NCBI GenBank assembly: GCA_949152475.1 | Contig: OX424561.1 | Span: 1,302,001-1,366,000, forward strand | Direction of reading: 5' to 3' | Length of the DNA stretch: 64,000 nt | Source of the DNA: Terebella lapidaria | Lineage: Eukaryota > Annelida > Polychaeta > Terebellida > Terebellidae | In this document: piece by piece, positions 45,570 through 58,019 of the stretch | Numbering within the stretch: position 1 is the stretch's first letter | Layout of the letters: each line of letters begins with the position of its first letter | Position numbers and translations under genes: made by a program | The notes under the pieces: model-generated | What the model saw: only the letters and a program-made list of their open reading frames with translations | Told to the model about the DNA's origin: nothing | Database searches by the model: none

Positions 45570-48486
45570 TAGGGGTGTAACGATATATCGTGTATCGCGA
45601 TACCCACGATACATTGTGCGTATCGTGATACATGATACACGGCAACAATTATCACGATATTTACAAAATGCTGAAAAAGTTGCGAAATGTCTCTTCAGGC
45701 TTTCCGTAGACATTGAGCACGAACGAATTTTGACCAATCACAGCGCGTTGTTACTTCAGCGCGTCATCCGCCTGTGACAAGATGGCCGAAAACAAAATAT
45801 TGGCGGCCCCTGCTTCATGCACATCCAAAGTTTGGCTGCACTTTGGCCACTTAGAATGTATGTACCAAGTAAAAACAAACAAATGGTTTCAATATATAAG
45901 TATTTATTGGCAAATAGCCAAATCTTGCTCCGGTGACGTGCTTTTCTGAATTTTGGAAATATACGCTAACATCGCTTTCACTGTCCCCGTGCAGAGCACT
46001 GTACTAGCATGCGATCGAAAATAGGCGTCCAGTCATGAAAATACAATCATTGACAATTCCACCAAAGTCTGTGTTTAGGTATTGAAGCACCTACCTACAT
46101 TATAAACTTGCCAAAGTGGTTTATTTAGATCCTTTCAATACTAATAAAACTGTAAATCAAAAGTTTGACAGTTCTTTGTTTATATCTGAAACACATAGCG
46201 CTGGTAAAACCACCACCAGCACTGCCAGGGGCGTTAGCTTCACCGCATGGAATCGTATGAAATTATCACTTGATTACGGCGGGAGAAAATACTCATGATA
46301 CTGGCTGAGATAGTTGATGGACGCAGGCAGCCGACTTCAAACCAGTGGATTCATACAATGTATAAATCAAACAGACGAATTAAATTATTCTAGTGAATAT
46401 GCATATCTAGTAACGATATGTGAATGCCTTGGTGACCAAGAGGTCTGAAAACGCACAGGAAAACCTACTAGTAAATGTGTGTGATTTTTTATTGCACGAG
46501 AGTGCTTCTATATTATGTATGACATGGACGCTTATATGAGCTACATTTATGGTGTAAAAGGTGGAAAAAATAGTATGAATAGGGCCTACGTATCTACAAT
46601 TTGGCTATGTGTATGGTGTGTGTATGATACGGCTTTTAATTCTAGTTATTATGACCAGTCAAATATTAGTACAGATGTATAACTTCTTGGCCAACGAACA
46701 TTGTGGGCAGCAGATTTTTCACGGCAGGGCATTTTTTACCAAAACGTATATCATGATTTGTTTTTTTATGTCCAGCGATTGGTAGGTCTTGTTTTCAAGT
46801 AATTAATATTGAACACTTGTAAAGTGAGTCTACTCCAAAGAAATGGCACATTGAGTAAATCGATGTGATCTACAAAGAGTTTGTTGTTGATTTCTTGACA
46901 ATGGATCATGCAGTCACAATCGGCCTGATCACTGTTCCAATATTATAATATAATGTAAGAACTTCTAAGTTTGTTCTGATAGTTTATGTACACCATGACA
47001 ATGTGGCAAGTTTTAGAGTCACAATATAGAGTATGCCTCGTTCTTTTTAAATTTCAACATTATGTTAATGTCTTCTGAAAAAATATGATACCAGTCCATA
47101 TTGAATCAAATGTACAAATATGTCAATTAAGGTGTTAGCAGGAATCCCAAATGAAGAATTTTGTAAAAAGAAATCATATTCTGAAAATTTGCTGGCCAAA
47201 ACGTCTGTGGCCAAACTTCCAGGTCAAAACGTCCGTCCACCCACGAATGCAATGTGCTTCGTCGTACACGATGTGACTGATTGTATCAGTCTCCGACATG
47301 CTGATGAAACAAATGATTCGTGGGATTCTCAGTACAATTTGAAATTTTCTCTCTTCTAATCTAGAGAACTATGAAATTTTCAGTAATCTCAACAACACAA
47401 ATACATTTTATTTATAACTTATTCATAAACCAAACCTTTTCGAAACCAGTGGGCAGAACACCCAACACTTCTCCGCTGCTGCAAACGTGTGACAAAATTC
47501 GTACTTGATTTCTTTGCACCTTGTACCTATATATATAGATTCGTAAATGGTAACAAATCAAATTTCCTCCTCTGTGTACATCGTTCTTGTTCCACGTGTT
47601 CCACTAATAATACTGTCAAATTCTTCATGATTCCACTTTTTATAAGATATTCATATGTATTGAAACTTACACGCATGACAAGTCTTAATTAATTGCGCCG
47701 ATATGGAGTAACACAGCCGCTGATTAATAGCAATTAACCTTGACACCAATGCTATTTTATAGGGTTCCATTCTCAAGAAAATACTTTTTTTTAGTAGTGA
47801 CACACGATATTTATATGCACATTCGTTAAACAAACATATGAATAATAATCAATTAACCAAAGTATATTTTTTCAACACCTGTAGTTTACTACGAACTACA
47901 TCATATTCATCATGGATATATTACTGAAATACACATATTTTCACCCAGATACGAATATCTTGCAATGATTCCGTGGAAAGTTATTCGAATATCCCAATAC
48001 AAATGATATTTTACACATTATTATCTTTGTAAGAAAAAAACACCTCGATAATGATGACATTTTTCAAAAGATTCCATGCGGTGTTTTCCACACGTTTGAT
48101 TGCCGGATGTAAACACACAACTGTCAAACTTGCATGGCGGCGCGGGAAAGCCAGGAATTTGTGTGATTCGAATGTTTATGCTGGATATATGTGCAGATAA
48201 GTTGTTGCCGCGTACGTACACTTATATAATTTGAATCATAATATCACATAGTGTCCTGCTCATGCATTTATTAGTGCCCACACTTCGTTTATCAAACGTA
48301 ATCTACCCAACACGAAAATCCCGGGTTCTGGGCCAACTTCGACGGCCATTTTTCCTTATGCACCAGTTCCAAACGGAGTGGGGCGGGATCAAACAGTAAC
48401 ATCGCTAAAGATATTGTATTGTGTATCGTATCGTGAGGACCGTATCGCGTATCGTATCGTGGCACACCTGTATCGTTACACCCCTA
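45570..48486 (+). mobile_element. hAT element, 2.9 kb, perfect 8-bp target duplication
   Basis: ACACCTAC directly flanks both ends (45562-45569 and 48487-48494). Termini are inverted TAGGGGTGTAACGATA and TATCGTTACACCCCTA, with many subterminal TATCG/CGATA copies, as in hAT superfamily elements. Only a short BED-finger-like N-terminus of a transposase survives (45782-45949). The rest is AT-rich and non-coding. Confidence 0.85.
45782..45949 (+). pseudogene. hAT transposase N-terminal (BED-like) remnant
   Basis: A 55-codon frame with SKVWLHFG, the opening signature of BED zinc fingers in hAT transposases, about 210 bp inside the element. The Cys/His ligands that should follow are missing: a single Cys occurs, then KTNKW. 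No catalytic RNase H-like or dimerisation region is found downstream, so it is a relic. Confidence 0.5.
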
Positions 48487-48499
48487 ACACCTACCGTAT

Positions 48500-48727
48500 T
48501 TTAGCCAAATTGGCTAGGATGTACAATAACGTGGGCAATTTATTTACCAACTAATTTCCCATACTCAGGATCCGGAATGACAATTGGTTATGATAGAAAA
48601 GTGTTCTTTATTACACACCAGATGTTCTTTTCATCTGTATTTATCATTTTGTGCCACTGATTAACTCATCATTGTCATTGATTATCATAGAGAAACAGGA
48701 TTGCCCACTAAATTGTACATGTGCTCC
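48500..48727. repeat. Dispersed repeat, inverted partner of 3013-3292
   Basis: Reverse complement of the 3013-3292 block, from 'aataacgtgggcaattt' to 'aaattgtacatgtgctcc'. It starts just outside the hAT element. Confidence 0.7.
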
Positions 48728-49570
48728 GCAAAATTAAGCCAGGAACTATTGTGGATAGGTTGGGCGGGGGTGGGGTGGGGTGGGAGTGGGGGCTTGGAGT
48801 GGTGAGTGTTGACACACTTAGGCCGTTCAGGTTCGAGTCGGCTTCATCTGTTCAACTTCAACAGAAGTTGAACTCCACCTGTTCACTTCAAGTTCAACTG
48901 TCTGATGATCTGCTGCTGGAAGTCAAGCAACAGTGATCGGCGAAGATTGCAAAACAAGATTCAGTTCGCAAACAATTCATTGTTACCTTAAAACGACTCC
49001 TGACATGCGAACATGTCGTATTTACAACTGCAAGTTAAACATTTTGCAGCAAAGCGACGCGCTGAATTCGGCCCGCGTTCAAATTCACTTGGCGGGCACC
49101 TGTGGAGCACATGACCACAACAATCAATGACGTCATTGCAACCAGTCCACCGTGTACGATCATGTAGGTACTAGATCTTTTTTTATCAACTGCCGATTTC
49201 TCGAAGATGACTGACAGATTTTTTTCCTGTGCCGAAAGATTTTAAAAAACAAATCTATTTTGCGGATAATTGAAGGAAAATGTTATGCTCATACACGAAC
49301 TGTGTATCACTGGATCATGTGGAAGCTTTTATGATCAGGAAAAAGTTTTTTTTTTAACTTCCGATCGAATGGAGGAACAACAAAAGTTTCTACAAGTCAT
49401 ATTTTTCCCGACTTTTGAAGTTTTAACCCCATAGAAACCTAGTCAAATATGGTTTTATGAATGTCCAACTGACGTTGGTTACAAGTTCTTACTTTATTTT
49501 GCTTCTATGGCTATTTTTGTCCAACTTTTGTACACCTTTTTACCGGCTGCTGTACTAACCTTACCAGAGC
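48728..49570. other. No gene seen
   Basis: Contains a G-rich stretch at 48757-48800 and two short frames without recognisable motifs. Confidence 0.3.
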
Positions 49571-49573
49571 TTA

Positions 49574-51161
49574 GGGGCCGGTCATTATTTACTGGGTGGG
49601 GGGGTTGGATGGTTTTTCCGAGAAATGAGTTTTCAAAGTTTGACCCCCCCCCCACCGATATCGAAAACCAATCTATGATCCCCCCCCCCCCCCCATCGAG
49701 ATCCAAAATTAAAGTATGACCCCCCCCCCCCCCCCCAATCCCCATTTCTATTGAAACAATTGTGACTTTTGTCGCAAATATATGATACTATAAGGTCAGG
49801 GATATTATTATTTGCGCTCTTCGTGTATCCACCATTACTTCGCTTCAGGTGTGAATGCCATTACAACAATTATTACTTGTATGCATACTACATATGGGCA
49901 CTTAACAACCCATCGTTTCGAAGCCCACTTGAAACACTCATCATTCAGTTGATTCCTTGACTCCGAAATTTTTGATGGAATGGAAAAAATGTATGAAAAC
50001 CCTCGCGGATTTTCACTGGATTTTTACTGGACACTATAGCAAACTCGCAAAAAAATACAGGGCTCTTCCACATATCATTGATGAGCAGGGAAGATTTGGT
50101 GAATCAGGCCATTCAGAACTGGTTTTTTTTTAGTCTTGAATCAGGTCTGTGTTGGCTCTATGATGGGCTCATAATGTTCTGCCATCATCCAAATCATGTA
50201 AGTCAGATTCACTACCCTGGTCATCTGGAGCGATCCAGGACTATTTTGCCATTCTGTGTATAAAGATCCATATCTTTTACATGGTGGTTTGTGATAGTCC
50301 TGAGGTCTTTGGGGAATATCCTCAGTGGGATCATGTGTTGACAAAATTTTGAGTGGAAAACCGGTCTGTGATTCTGACATGCTAGTTCGGGTTCATCGGA
50401 AGGGATGCTATGTTGCTCAGGGTGGTATGAACTGGTTGATCCGTGGTTTGTTTGTGACAGGACCCTGCTGATCTGGGTTCGTCTTTGCTGGCATCGTATT
50501 CAGCTGTAGTGCTGCTCCGTTAGATTGTAGTGCTGCTCCGTTAGATCCAAAGTTGATTCTTGGTGACAATGTTTCAATCTGAGTGATGAGCGTTGATCAA
50601 TGCACATCAGGGCTCAGAATTGCCACTTGTGGGTAGCCATAGGCTCATAACATTTCAGATTTGCTACCAGGCAATATAGCTCACGAGCCAATTGGCTGAA
50701 CAAAATCTGTAAAGTTATATTGAAATATGCTTCTATGAGCAAATTGGCTCCTGAAAATTGTTGAATAGGAGCGAAATAGGAGCCTTTGGCTCCTGGATAA
50801 AATTATAAATTTTGAGCCCCGATGCACACGGATTGCAGCATCTCTTGATGATGGTGTTCCTGGATGGTCCTCTGCAGGATCCGGATGCAGTGAGATTATG
50901 GTTTTGACGGAAAATGTTATGGAATTCCATCACGTACTCCAATGAGTCCATGTACTGATATTGAGTGGATTGTTTCCACCTAATTGTTTACCTATTTTAC
51001 CATTCAGATTTTCCCAAAATAACTCAATTTCAAACTCCGACCCCCCAGTCCCATCGAGAATAAAAGTATGACCCCCCCAATAATGTTGAAAATGAAAGCG
51101 TGACCCCCCCCCCCCCAGTTTTTACCCCCCCCCCCCCACCTGATAAATAATGACCGGCCCC
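49574..51161. mobile_element. PIF/Harbinger-like element with poly-C termini
   Basis: TTA at 49571-49573 and 51162-51164. Inverted ends GGGGCCGGTCATTATTTA. Inside both ends are runs of G or C of 7-17 bases separated by 'aaaattaaagtatgac'-type spacers. The 3-bp TTA duplication suits PIF/Harbinger. No transposase is recognisable. A hAT-like MITE is nested inside. Confidence 0.6.
50608..50821. mobile_element. hAT-like MITE nested in the Harbinger-like element
   Basis: The left end CAGGGCTCAGAATT and the right end reverse complement CGGGGCTCAAAATT enclose 214 bp. Flanks are ATGCACAT and ATGCACAC, an 8-bp duplication with one mismatch. Confidence 0.65.
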
Positions 51162-51228
51162 TTACGCGTTGTTTGAATTTGATGTGTCATGATCTCGATG
51201 TTTTGAAGTTGAGTCACACCCAGATACA

Positions 51229-52044
51229 GTGTGTAACAGGGACACCCAAACTACTGAAGTGAAAAGAAGAAAATCAGAAACAGGGACATCCAATCTACTG
51301 AATGTGAAAAGGAAAATCACCATGGCGAACAAGATCTCAACCAGAAGCCGTGTGCAGCTCAAGGCCAAACAACAAAGCACCACTCTACTACATCAGAACT
51401 ACAGACTTGATGACAGTAAGTGCGTTGCCAAGAAACCTGATGCATGTTCCAGAGAGAATGTTCAAGTTACCCAACATGAGAAAAACAACTACTCCATTGT
51501 CATGAGCACAGCAAGCTTTGAGTTTGTTCATGCCACCCTCCTCAAGACTCTGTACATACCAGGCAGTGAAGACTCAAGGCCTTCCAGGCAGCTGGAGCCT
51601 GTGCAGTGCATTGATGAGAAAAACAGCATTGTCTCGGAGACAATCAAGATCAGGAACTGGAGCGCAGTGGTCAAGCCCGGTACCTCAAGTCTCTCAGGTA
51701 CGTGCTCAGTCACCATCAACTTCTACAGAACCACTTCCAGAAGCCTCATCAATGGCACAGATGCTGACGTTTTCATGCCCCTCTTCGAGCCCCAACTGAG
51801 AGGAGCGATCGAGGAAGAGGGCATGCTATTTGAAAGAATGAATGACGGCATGAAACTGATGATCAAATCAAGTAGAAATGATGCCCAGAAACAGAAATCC
51901 CAGCGACTGAAAAAAGTGACACATAAGCAGCATATGAACAACAAACCTACACACATGCCATGGCACTGGCCCTCTCGACTCCTGAACAGTCCGATGAGCC
52001 TAGTAAGCCTGAGCATCTTTGTCTTGTATGCAAACAAAGTGTAA
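51229..52044 (+). pseudogene. LINE A ORF1-like N-terminal region
   Basis: 271-codon frame. The N-terminal third is basic (VKRRKSETG, VKRKITMANK) and could bind nucleic acid. Near residues 165-200 it has FYRTTSRSLINGTDADVF, a [FY]YxT..R.LING pattern found in LINE proteins and echoed in LINE B (NYAKSSVLVNG). It overlaps the next frame, where the PHD finger lies, so a frameshift near 51960-52040 probably split one ORF. Confidence 0.6.
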
Positions 52045-52595
52045 GAAGCCGTGCTGCCCAGTATGAGGTCTGTGACCATTGGATACACTACAATTGTGAA
52101 GCCATGAGTACTGACCATATTAAACAGCTTGAAGAAAACCCCAGTATAACTCTCACCTGCTCATCCTGTAAAATACAGATCCTAGCTGCTGAGTCCGAGC
52201 CAGACCCACTGATTGGGTCAAGCCGAGTGCCATCTCCGGCGTCCAACACACATTATCCATTCTCGACAACACAGGAAAGACTGACAAAGACAGAGCTGGT
52301 GCCACTCAACTCAGACACTCCTCTAATTGACAGAGAACTCACAATCCTGGAAAAGGAGAGAGAGCTCAAGAACAAGGAACGCATGCTAAAACACAACCTC
52401 TCTAGCCTAATGAAACGTGAAGATGAGCTAAGTGAACAGACGGCACAAGTTGAAGAACTGAGAAACCTGACCTGCAAGCTGGAGAGTAGGGTGAATGCAG
52501 TCCTTGAGGAAAATCGTCTGCTGAAACTGAAACTCACTGCAACGCCACCTACCGCAGATACATCACCGCCTGCATGGCAGTCACCCCCACAATAA
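51960..52595 (+). pseudogene. LINE A PHD finger and coiled coil
   Basis: C-x2-C (CLVC), C-x2-WIHYNC and C-x2-C (CSSC) form a PHD-type Cys4-His-Cys3 finger at residues about 20-70. From about residue 127 a charged helix with heptad-like spacing follows (EKERELKNKERMLKHNL, VEELRNLTCKLESRVN), a probable trimer or dimer-forming coiled coil as in LINE RNA-binding proteins. It ends at TAA 52593-52595. The coiled coil is duplicated downstream. Confidence 0.75.
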
Positions 52596-53797
52596 GTACC
52601 ATGGCTACCCCAACCGTGGACAGCTGCTCCTAACCACACAACCAGGGCTCAGCAAAACCAAACTCCAACATGACCAACTCCAATGTCCCCTTGGTCCCTT
52701 TGGAATGGTGGACCATACAGCATGGTAACCCCCTGCCACCATTGCCCCCAGATGGAGGACACGACCACAGCTGCCCTGAGGGAGGTAGCCTTGGCCCTGT
52801 CAACTTCCATCCTATCAAACATTGGTGCTTCAAGGCAGAGGTGGAGACCCCCCGAGTCTTTGAGTACAACCACGGAACCCAAGCAAACAGGGTCCAAATA
52901 GCCAGGCCCCAAGCTGGAGAGAACCCAACCTATGATGCCTACAACTCGGACACAGCTGAGCATTGCACTGACCCGCACACTGGTGGAAAACCAGTGCATT
53001 GTACTGGAGAGAAATCAGTGCATGTCGCAACAACAAGGTTTCCAAATCGAACTGAGAAGAAACTGGACGCAATCCTGGAAAAGGAGAGAGAGCTCAAGAA
53101 CAAGGAACGCATGCTAAAACACAACCTCTCTAGCCTAATGAAACGTGAAGATGAGCTAAGTGAACAGACGGCACAAGTTGAAGAACTGAGAAACCTGACC
53201 TGCAAGCTGGAGAGTAGGGTGAATGCAGTCCTTGAGGAAAATCGTCTGCTGAAACTGAAACTCACTGCAACGCCACCTACCGCAGATACATCACCGCCTG
53301 CATGGCAGTCACCCCCACAATAAGTACCATGGCTACCCCAACCGTGGACAGCTGCTCCTAACCACACAACCTGGGCTCAGCAAAACCAAACTCCAACATG
53401 ACCAACTCCAATGTCCCCTTGGTCCCTTTGGAATGGTGGACCATACAGCATGGTAATCCCCTGCCACCATTGCCCCCAGATGGAGGACGCGACCACAGCT
53501 GCCCTGAGGGAGGTAGCCTTGGCCCTGTCAACTTCCATCCTATCAAACATTGGTGCTTCAAGGCAGAGGTGGAGACCCCCCGAGTCTTTGAGTACAACCA
53601 CGGAACCCAAGCAAACAGGGTCCAAATAGCCAGGCCCCAAGCTGGAGAGAACCCAACCTATGATGCCTACAACTCGGACACAGCTGAGCATTGCACTGAC
53701 CCGCACACTGGTGGAAAACCAGTGCATTGTACTGGAGAGAAATCAGTGCATGTCGCAACAACAAGGTTTCCAAATCGAACTGAGAAGAAACTGGACG
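52342..53797 (+). repeat. 728-bp tandem duplication inside LINE A
   Basis: The block from 'caatcctggaaaaggagaga' to 'aactggacg' occurs at about 52342-53069 and 53070-53797. I count about three differences (for example ctgggctc for cagggctc, ggtaatcc for ggtaaccc, gacgcgacc for gacacgacc). It duplicates the coiled coil, the stop and the start of the next ORF. Confidence 0.9.
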
Positions 53798-54558
53798 CAA
53801 CAACAAGGTCTCAAATGGAACCGAGAAATACCTGGACGAACCGAGCATCAACCTGTCAGACCATAGTCTTTTACAGACCCGGACATGCCACACAGCCCAG
53901 ACAGGTCACCCACATGTGGTCCATCCACATCCAAGCCCTCTCCTTCTTTTTTAGGACAGGCCATCCAACCCAAGAGCCCACCGTGAATTCTGGGAATGTC
54001 ACCGACCAACTAGTCACATGTACCACCCCAGAAAAAATCAACATCACCTCCATCAACATTGAAAACATCATATCAAGTTTCATCTATCTTCAACAAATCC
54101 TGAGACTAAACACTGTCGTCTGTATCCAAGAACATTGGCTTCACCAATTTGAATCAGACTCCATAAAGAAAGTGGATCCTGGATGGGAAGTTTTCCTGAA
54201 GTGCTCAGATGATGAAAACCCCCTGCCCCCGCTGTATCGACCAAGAGGGAAAGCCGGCGTAGCCATCATGTGGCCAAGTTCGATTTCCCAGAGCGTCACC
54301 CTGTTGCCAGATGGTAGTAACAGACTGACTGCTGTTAGGATCTCTACAACCTCAAACCCAATTCTCCTTGTAAACACCTACATGCCTGCCATGGGAAGCC
54401 TAGACACCTCCGCCACATATGAAGTACTTCTTGATGAAGTGCATGAAATCACTGAGAAATACTCCACTTCTCACACCATGATCTGGACTGGAGACATAAA
54501 TGCCTCACCCGATAGGAGTCACCCAACCCGAAATGATAGACTTCTAAAGCAGTTGTGA
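53398..54558 (+). pseudogene. LINE A endonuclease (EEP/APE) ORF
   Basis: 386 codons. From about residue 215: INIENI, then VVCIQEHWL (catalytic Glu context), KAGVAIMW, VNTYMPA and WTGDINASPDRS, the ordered motifs of LINE APE endonucleases. The frame ends at TGA 54556-54558. The final motif (KIDHFLVSS) continues in a shifted frame at about 54553-54720, so a frameshift truncates the domain. Confidence 0.8.
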
Positions 54559-54916
54559 AGAGACGGGTTACATAATCTCTCATCTGGCTCCAAATGTTCG
54601 GACATACCACCGTTTCAGTGGGAGCAGTAGCTCAAAGATTGACCACTTCCTTGTGTCCAGTCACCAAAAGAGCGTAATCAGATTGCAGTACACCCCAGAT
54701 GCCCAAACAACTGCAGCTCGCACAACGCGATTGAGGCTAAGCTAGCTGTCTCTCTCTCTCCATTCCTAAAGAACCAAAACTCCAAAAGAACAAAAAAGTC
54801 CGCTGGGACATGCTGGATAAAGAGAAATTCCAGGCCACCACCAGCAGACACCTTGGGATACTCCTAGACTCTATTGACGAGAACACACCAGCTGAGGTTA
54901 TACTCCGTAGAGCTTC

Positions 54917-55504
54917 ATGTGCAGGGCAGCAGAAGAAGCAGACCCAGGCTTCAAACGAAAACCGAGAAAACAAAAAACCTTCAAGTGGCATCCCGACCTC
55001 ATCCCTGCCATGAAGGCATCGAAGGCAGTCTATGGCAGATGGAAAGACTGTCCTACACCTGAAACGTTGCTCCACCGAAAACAGGCCAAGCAAGCATTCC
55101 GCAGAGCCCAGAGATGCCTTACCGCACAGGAACGTGATATGCTACATGCTGACATCATGCAAACCAGCAGTCTTGACCAGAAGAAGAGCAAAGATACTTT
55201 GCAAGGTATCCAGGGGAAGCTATGGTCCATCTTTGATGACATGTATATATACATCAAGTCCTTGGTGAAATGGAATGGTGACATATCCAGATATATCAGG
55301 GAAGCCCATGGGATCAGACAAGGAGGTTTTACCTCAACGACCTTGTTCAAGGCAAGAGCGAATAACCTTCTCAGAAGGTATGAGTCCCATCCTAGTGCCT
55401 TCAGGATCGGCTCCACAGTTGCTGGTGCCCTCATGTGTGCAGACGACCTTGCACTAGTTGGTAAAACACCCCCCCCCCCTCCATACCCAAAGCCTCATAA
55501 ATGA
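54917..55504 (+). pseudogene. LINE A reverse transcriptase, internally deleted
   Basis: The frame passes from a linker (WHPDLIPAMKASKAVYGRWK) straight to YIREAHGIRQGGFTS (motif B) and MCADDLALVG (motif C, catalytic Asp pair). The fingers and motif A, with the first catalytic Asp, are absent: the join falls near 55190-55210. A preceding piece in another frame (54740-54960) belongs to the same protein. Confidence 0.75.
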
Positions 55505-55676
55505 AGCCCAACAAGATGCTTCATTGGAACGTTACCTGTTCAGCACGACTAAGACGAAAGCTGTAGCCCCGTACATCAAGGCAGATCTGCACAGCCCGAA
55601 GATGTGAACCTCCATCTGAACGGAAAGAAACTTAAGGTTACTGGGTCAGAAACCCACCATCATCCGAACAAACAAT

Positions 55677-56698
55677 GTGTCAAACCTTGCAACTGTAGCT
55701 GCCCGGATTCAGACAGCGAGACGGACAGCCTACTCTCTGATGGGAGCTGGACTCAACCCAAAAACGTCCATGCAGCTCTGGGATCTTTATGTCACCCCAG
55801 CATTTCTCCACGGCCTGGAGGCCCTGATCCTAACCCCGTCAGAGTATGAGCTCCTCGAGAACTACTACAGAAGCAGCCTAAAAAATTTCCAACATCTCCC
55901 AAGCTCTGCAGCGAATGCTGCAGTCTACCTGCTTGTAGGTGCTATTCCAGCCACTGGCCTCCTCCACAAGCAGCTGTTGAACTTCTTTATCAACATTGCC
56001 TGGCAGACAGAGGGTCCAGTCAAAAGCATGGAGTCGCACAGCTGGATGGTCCAGGTGTGCGAGCTACTCAAACAGTAGCCTGCCAACAGCCTTTGACCTC
56101 ATGAAGACCCCTCCCACGAAGACAGAAGCAGAGTCTTAAGCACCTCAACTTAGAAGCCTGCACTCTCAGAAGTTGTCACCCTGTCTGGGAGCAGCCTAAC
56201 ACAGACAAACTTAGTGTCTTGAAGTCCATGGTGCATTAAAAACTCTTTGTTGGCCGATACCCATTGCTCGGCGGCTCGACACGCACTAGAGGAAGTGCTA
56301 CCACCTGCCCCATGTGTGCTCTGGAGCCAGAGTCAGAGACACACTTCCTGCTGAGATGCCCATCTCTAGCCAAGGCCAGGAAGCCACATGTCATCAAACT
56401 CCTCAACCACTTAGATGACAAGGACGGCACATTGCCAGATGATGACCTGATGAAGATCATCCTTGATCCGAAGTGGACGAGCCGAGAAGGAGATGACCTG
56501 GCTGAGCTCTATGTCACATGCAGAAACATGTGTTTTGCACTACATCATGCCAGAAGTGTCCAAGTCACTGGACAATCGCGTTATGCTCTGGGGCGGTTAA
56601 ATCGGTTTTCGGGTAAAGGGTACAATACAAAATTTGTTAGCACCGAAACAATACTCACACAGTGCGGTTCGCCTAGAAAAGACAGGTCGGACAAGTAA
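55677..56698 (+). pseudogene. LINE A C-terminal region with CCHC knuckle
   Basis: Two frames: 55677-56078 (FLHGLEAL, LENYYRSSLKNFQHLP, GAIPATGLLH) and 56264-56698 (CPMCALEPESETHFLLRCP, a CCHC knuckle). Parallel segments occur in LINEs B and C. Confidence 0.75.
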
Positions 56699-57189
56699 CA
56701 ATTAAGTAAGTCCTCTTATGAACACTTCTACATTTTTATAGACACAACTTTGTCATCAAATTTTACATCCGGGTGTCTCCCTTGGCATCTCCCTTGCTGG
56801 TGTAAACAACTCTTTTATATAAATAACCCTAGGCTTTTATGAACTTTTAAAACCTGTATGTGTATACACTTGATAATATGTGTAGGCATAGTACATCCAA
56901 ACATGCAAGCTGTCCCAATGACGTCCATGAAGACCAGCGGGGGTGCAAGAACCAATAACAAAACCCAACAGAGTAGCGACAACATGAAAGCTACCGCCCA
57001 GAAACGCCCTACCACTAGAACTTGGCACCAACCCGGAAGCCTTGATCGAGCCTACTGGTAACAACCTGACAATAGCAGGCTCTGACATACGGGACCAGCG
57101 CAGCAATAGAGCAAGGTAAAGAACACCAAGCTGATGTCAAAGTACAGACCCGTGCAAGTGCCAGGATACACAACAGATGTGTTGACTAT

Positions 57190-57635
57190 CATATGAATGC
57201 CAAGAAAGCCATGTACCACAAGATGGACGCATGTAACAGACAACATGCCATTGAGATTGTCCACACAGATGGGGGTATACGAATCTACTGTCAGGTCGCG
57301 CTGTATGAACTGCTGGGCGTGGAACTCAACAGGCTATGCAATGGAAGCGACAAGACCAACAAGGTAGCTGAGGGAACCAGGGAATGATCGTCATGGAAAC
57401 ATACCGGGTCAGAAACAGAGGTGAAGAGAAACCCCTATACACAGTCAATTATGCTAAGTCGTCAGTCCTGGTAAATGGTCCCCAGCAAACGCTATTCATA
57501 CATGAGGATCTCTGCTCAGTGCAAGCCAGTATGGATGAACAAGGAGGGCTTGCAGGGATGGCTGACCTCAACAACCACCTGAAACAGGCTCTACAAAGGT
57601 ACATGACTTCCGACACAAAAAGTATAGTGAGTTAA
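57190..57635 (+). pseudogene. LINE B ORF1-like region
   Basis: Two overlapping frames (57193-57387 and 57384-57635). The second contains YTVNYAKSSVLVNG, equivalent to the FYRTTSRSLING segment of LINE A. Confidence 0.5.
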
Positions 57636-57728
57636 AGGAACGGAAATGACGATTATGCTGTAGACCACCAATGAGACCTAACCCTACCTGTAGTTGAACA
57701 CCATGGGGCAAAACAAAGCCCTCAGGCA

Positions 57729-58019
57729 ATGACTCTCACTAAAGAAAAAAGTGACTGGAGTGACGACACTGTGACCCCACAAGTCGAGCTCTGCTACATC
57801 TGCAAGAAGAGGTGCCATACCCGAGCTTGCAACTGTGGAAAGGGATCTCACTGGGTGCACTACAGATGCGAGCAGCTAACCAAAGAACAGATACACACTG
57901 TGGAACAGTCTCCTGACGACTACCACTACTCCTGTAAATCATGTCAGGCCCTGACCTCGATCAAAAATGGAAATGCAACCCCAACCAGCAAAGATGGACA
58001 TGCAACCCCAACCCCGTAA
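57729..58019 (+). pseudogene. LINE B PHD finger
   Basis: 96 codons: CYICKKRC, C-x-CGKGSHWVHYRCEQL and YHYSCKSC give the Cys/His spacing of a PHD finger. The expected coiled coil after it is not in frame. Confidence 0.7.

Larger units (their letters stand above)
51165..56700 (+). mobile_element. LINE A, PHD-finger non-LTR retrotransposon (broken)
   Basis: In order: an ORF1-like region, a PHD finger plus coiled coil, a tandem duplication, an endonuclease, an RT lacking its first half, and a C-terminal region with a CCHC knuckle. It is followed head-to-tail by LINE B of the same family. Frameshifts, a missing RT motif A and stops make it inactive. PHD fingers are known in some CR1-like LINEs; I do not assign the clade. 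Confidence 0.85.

Noticed and set aside
45540..45780. Frames around the TATCG repeats at the hAT end
   Set aside because: They read the subterminal CGATA/TATCG repeats of the element and show no transposase motif.
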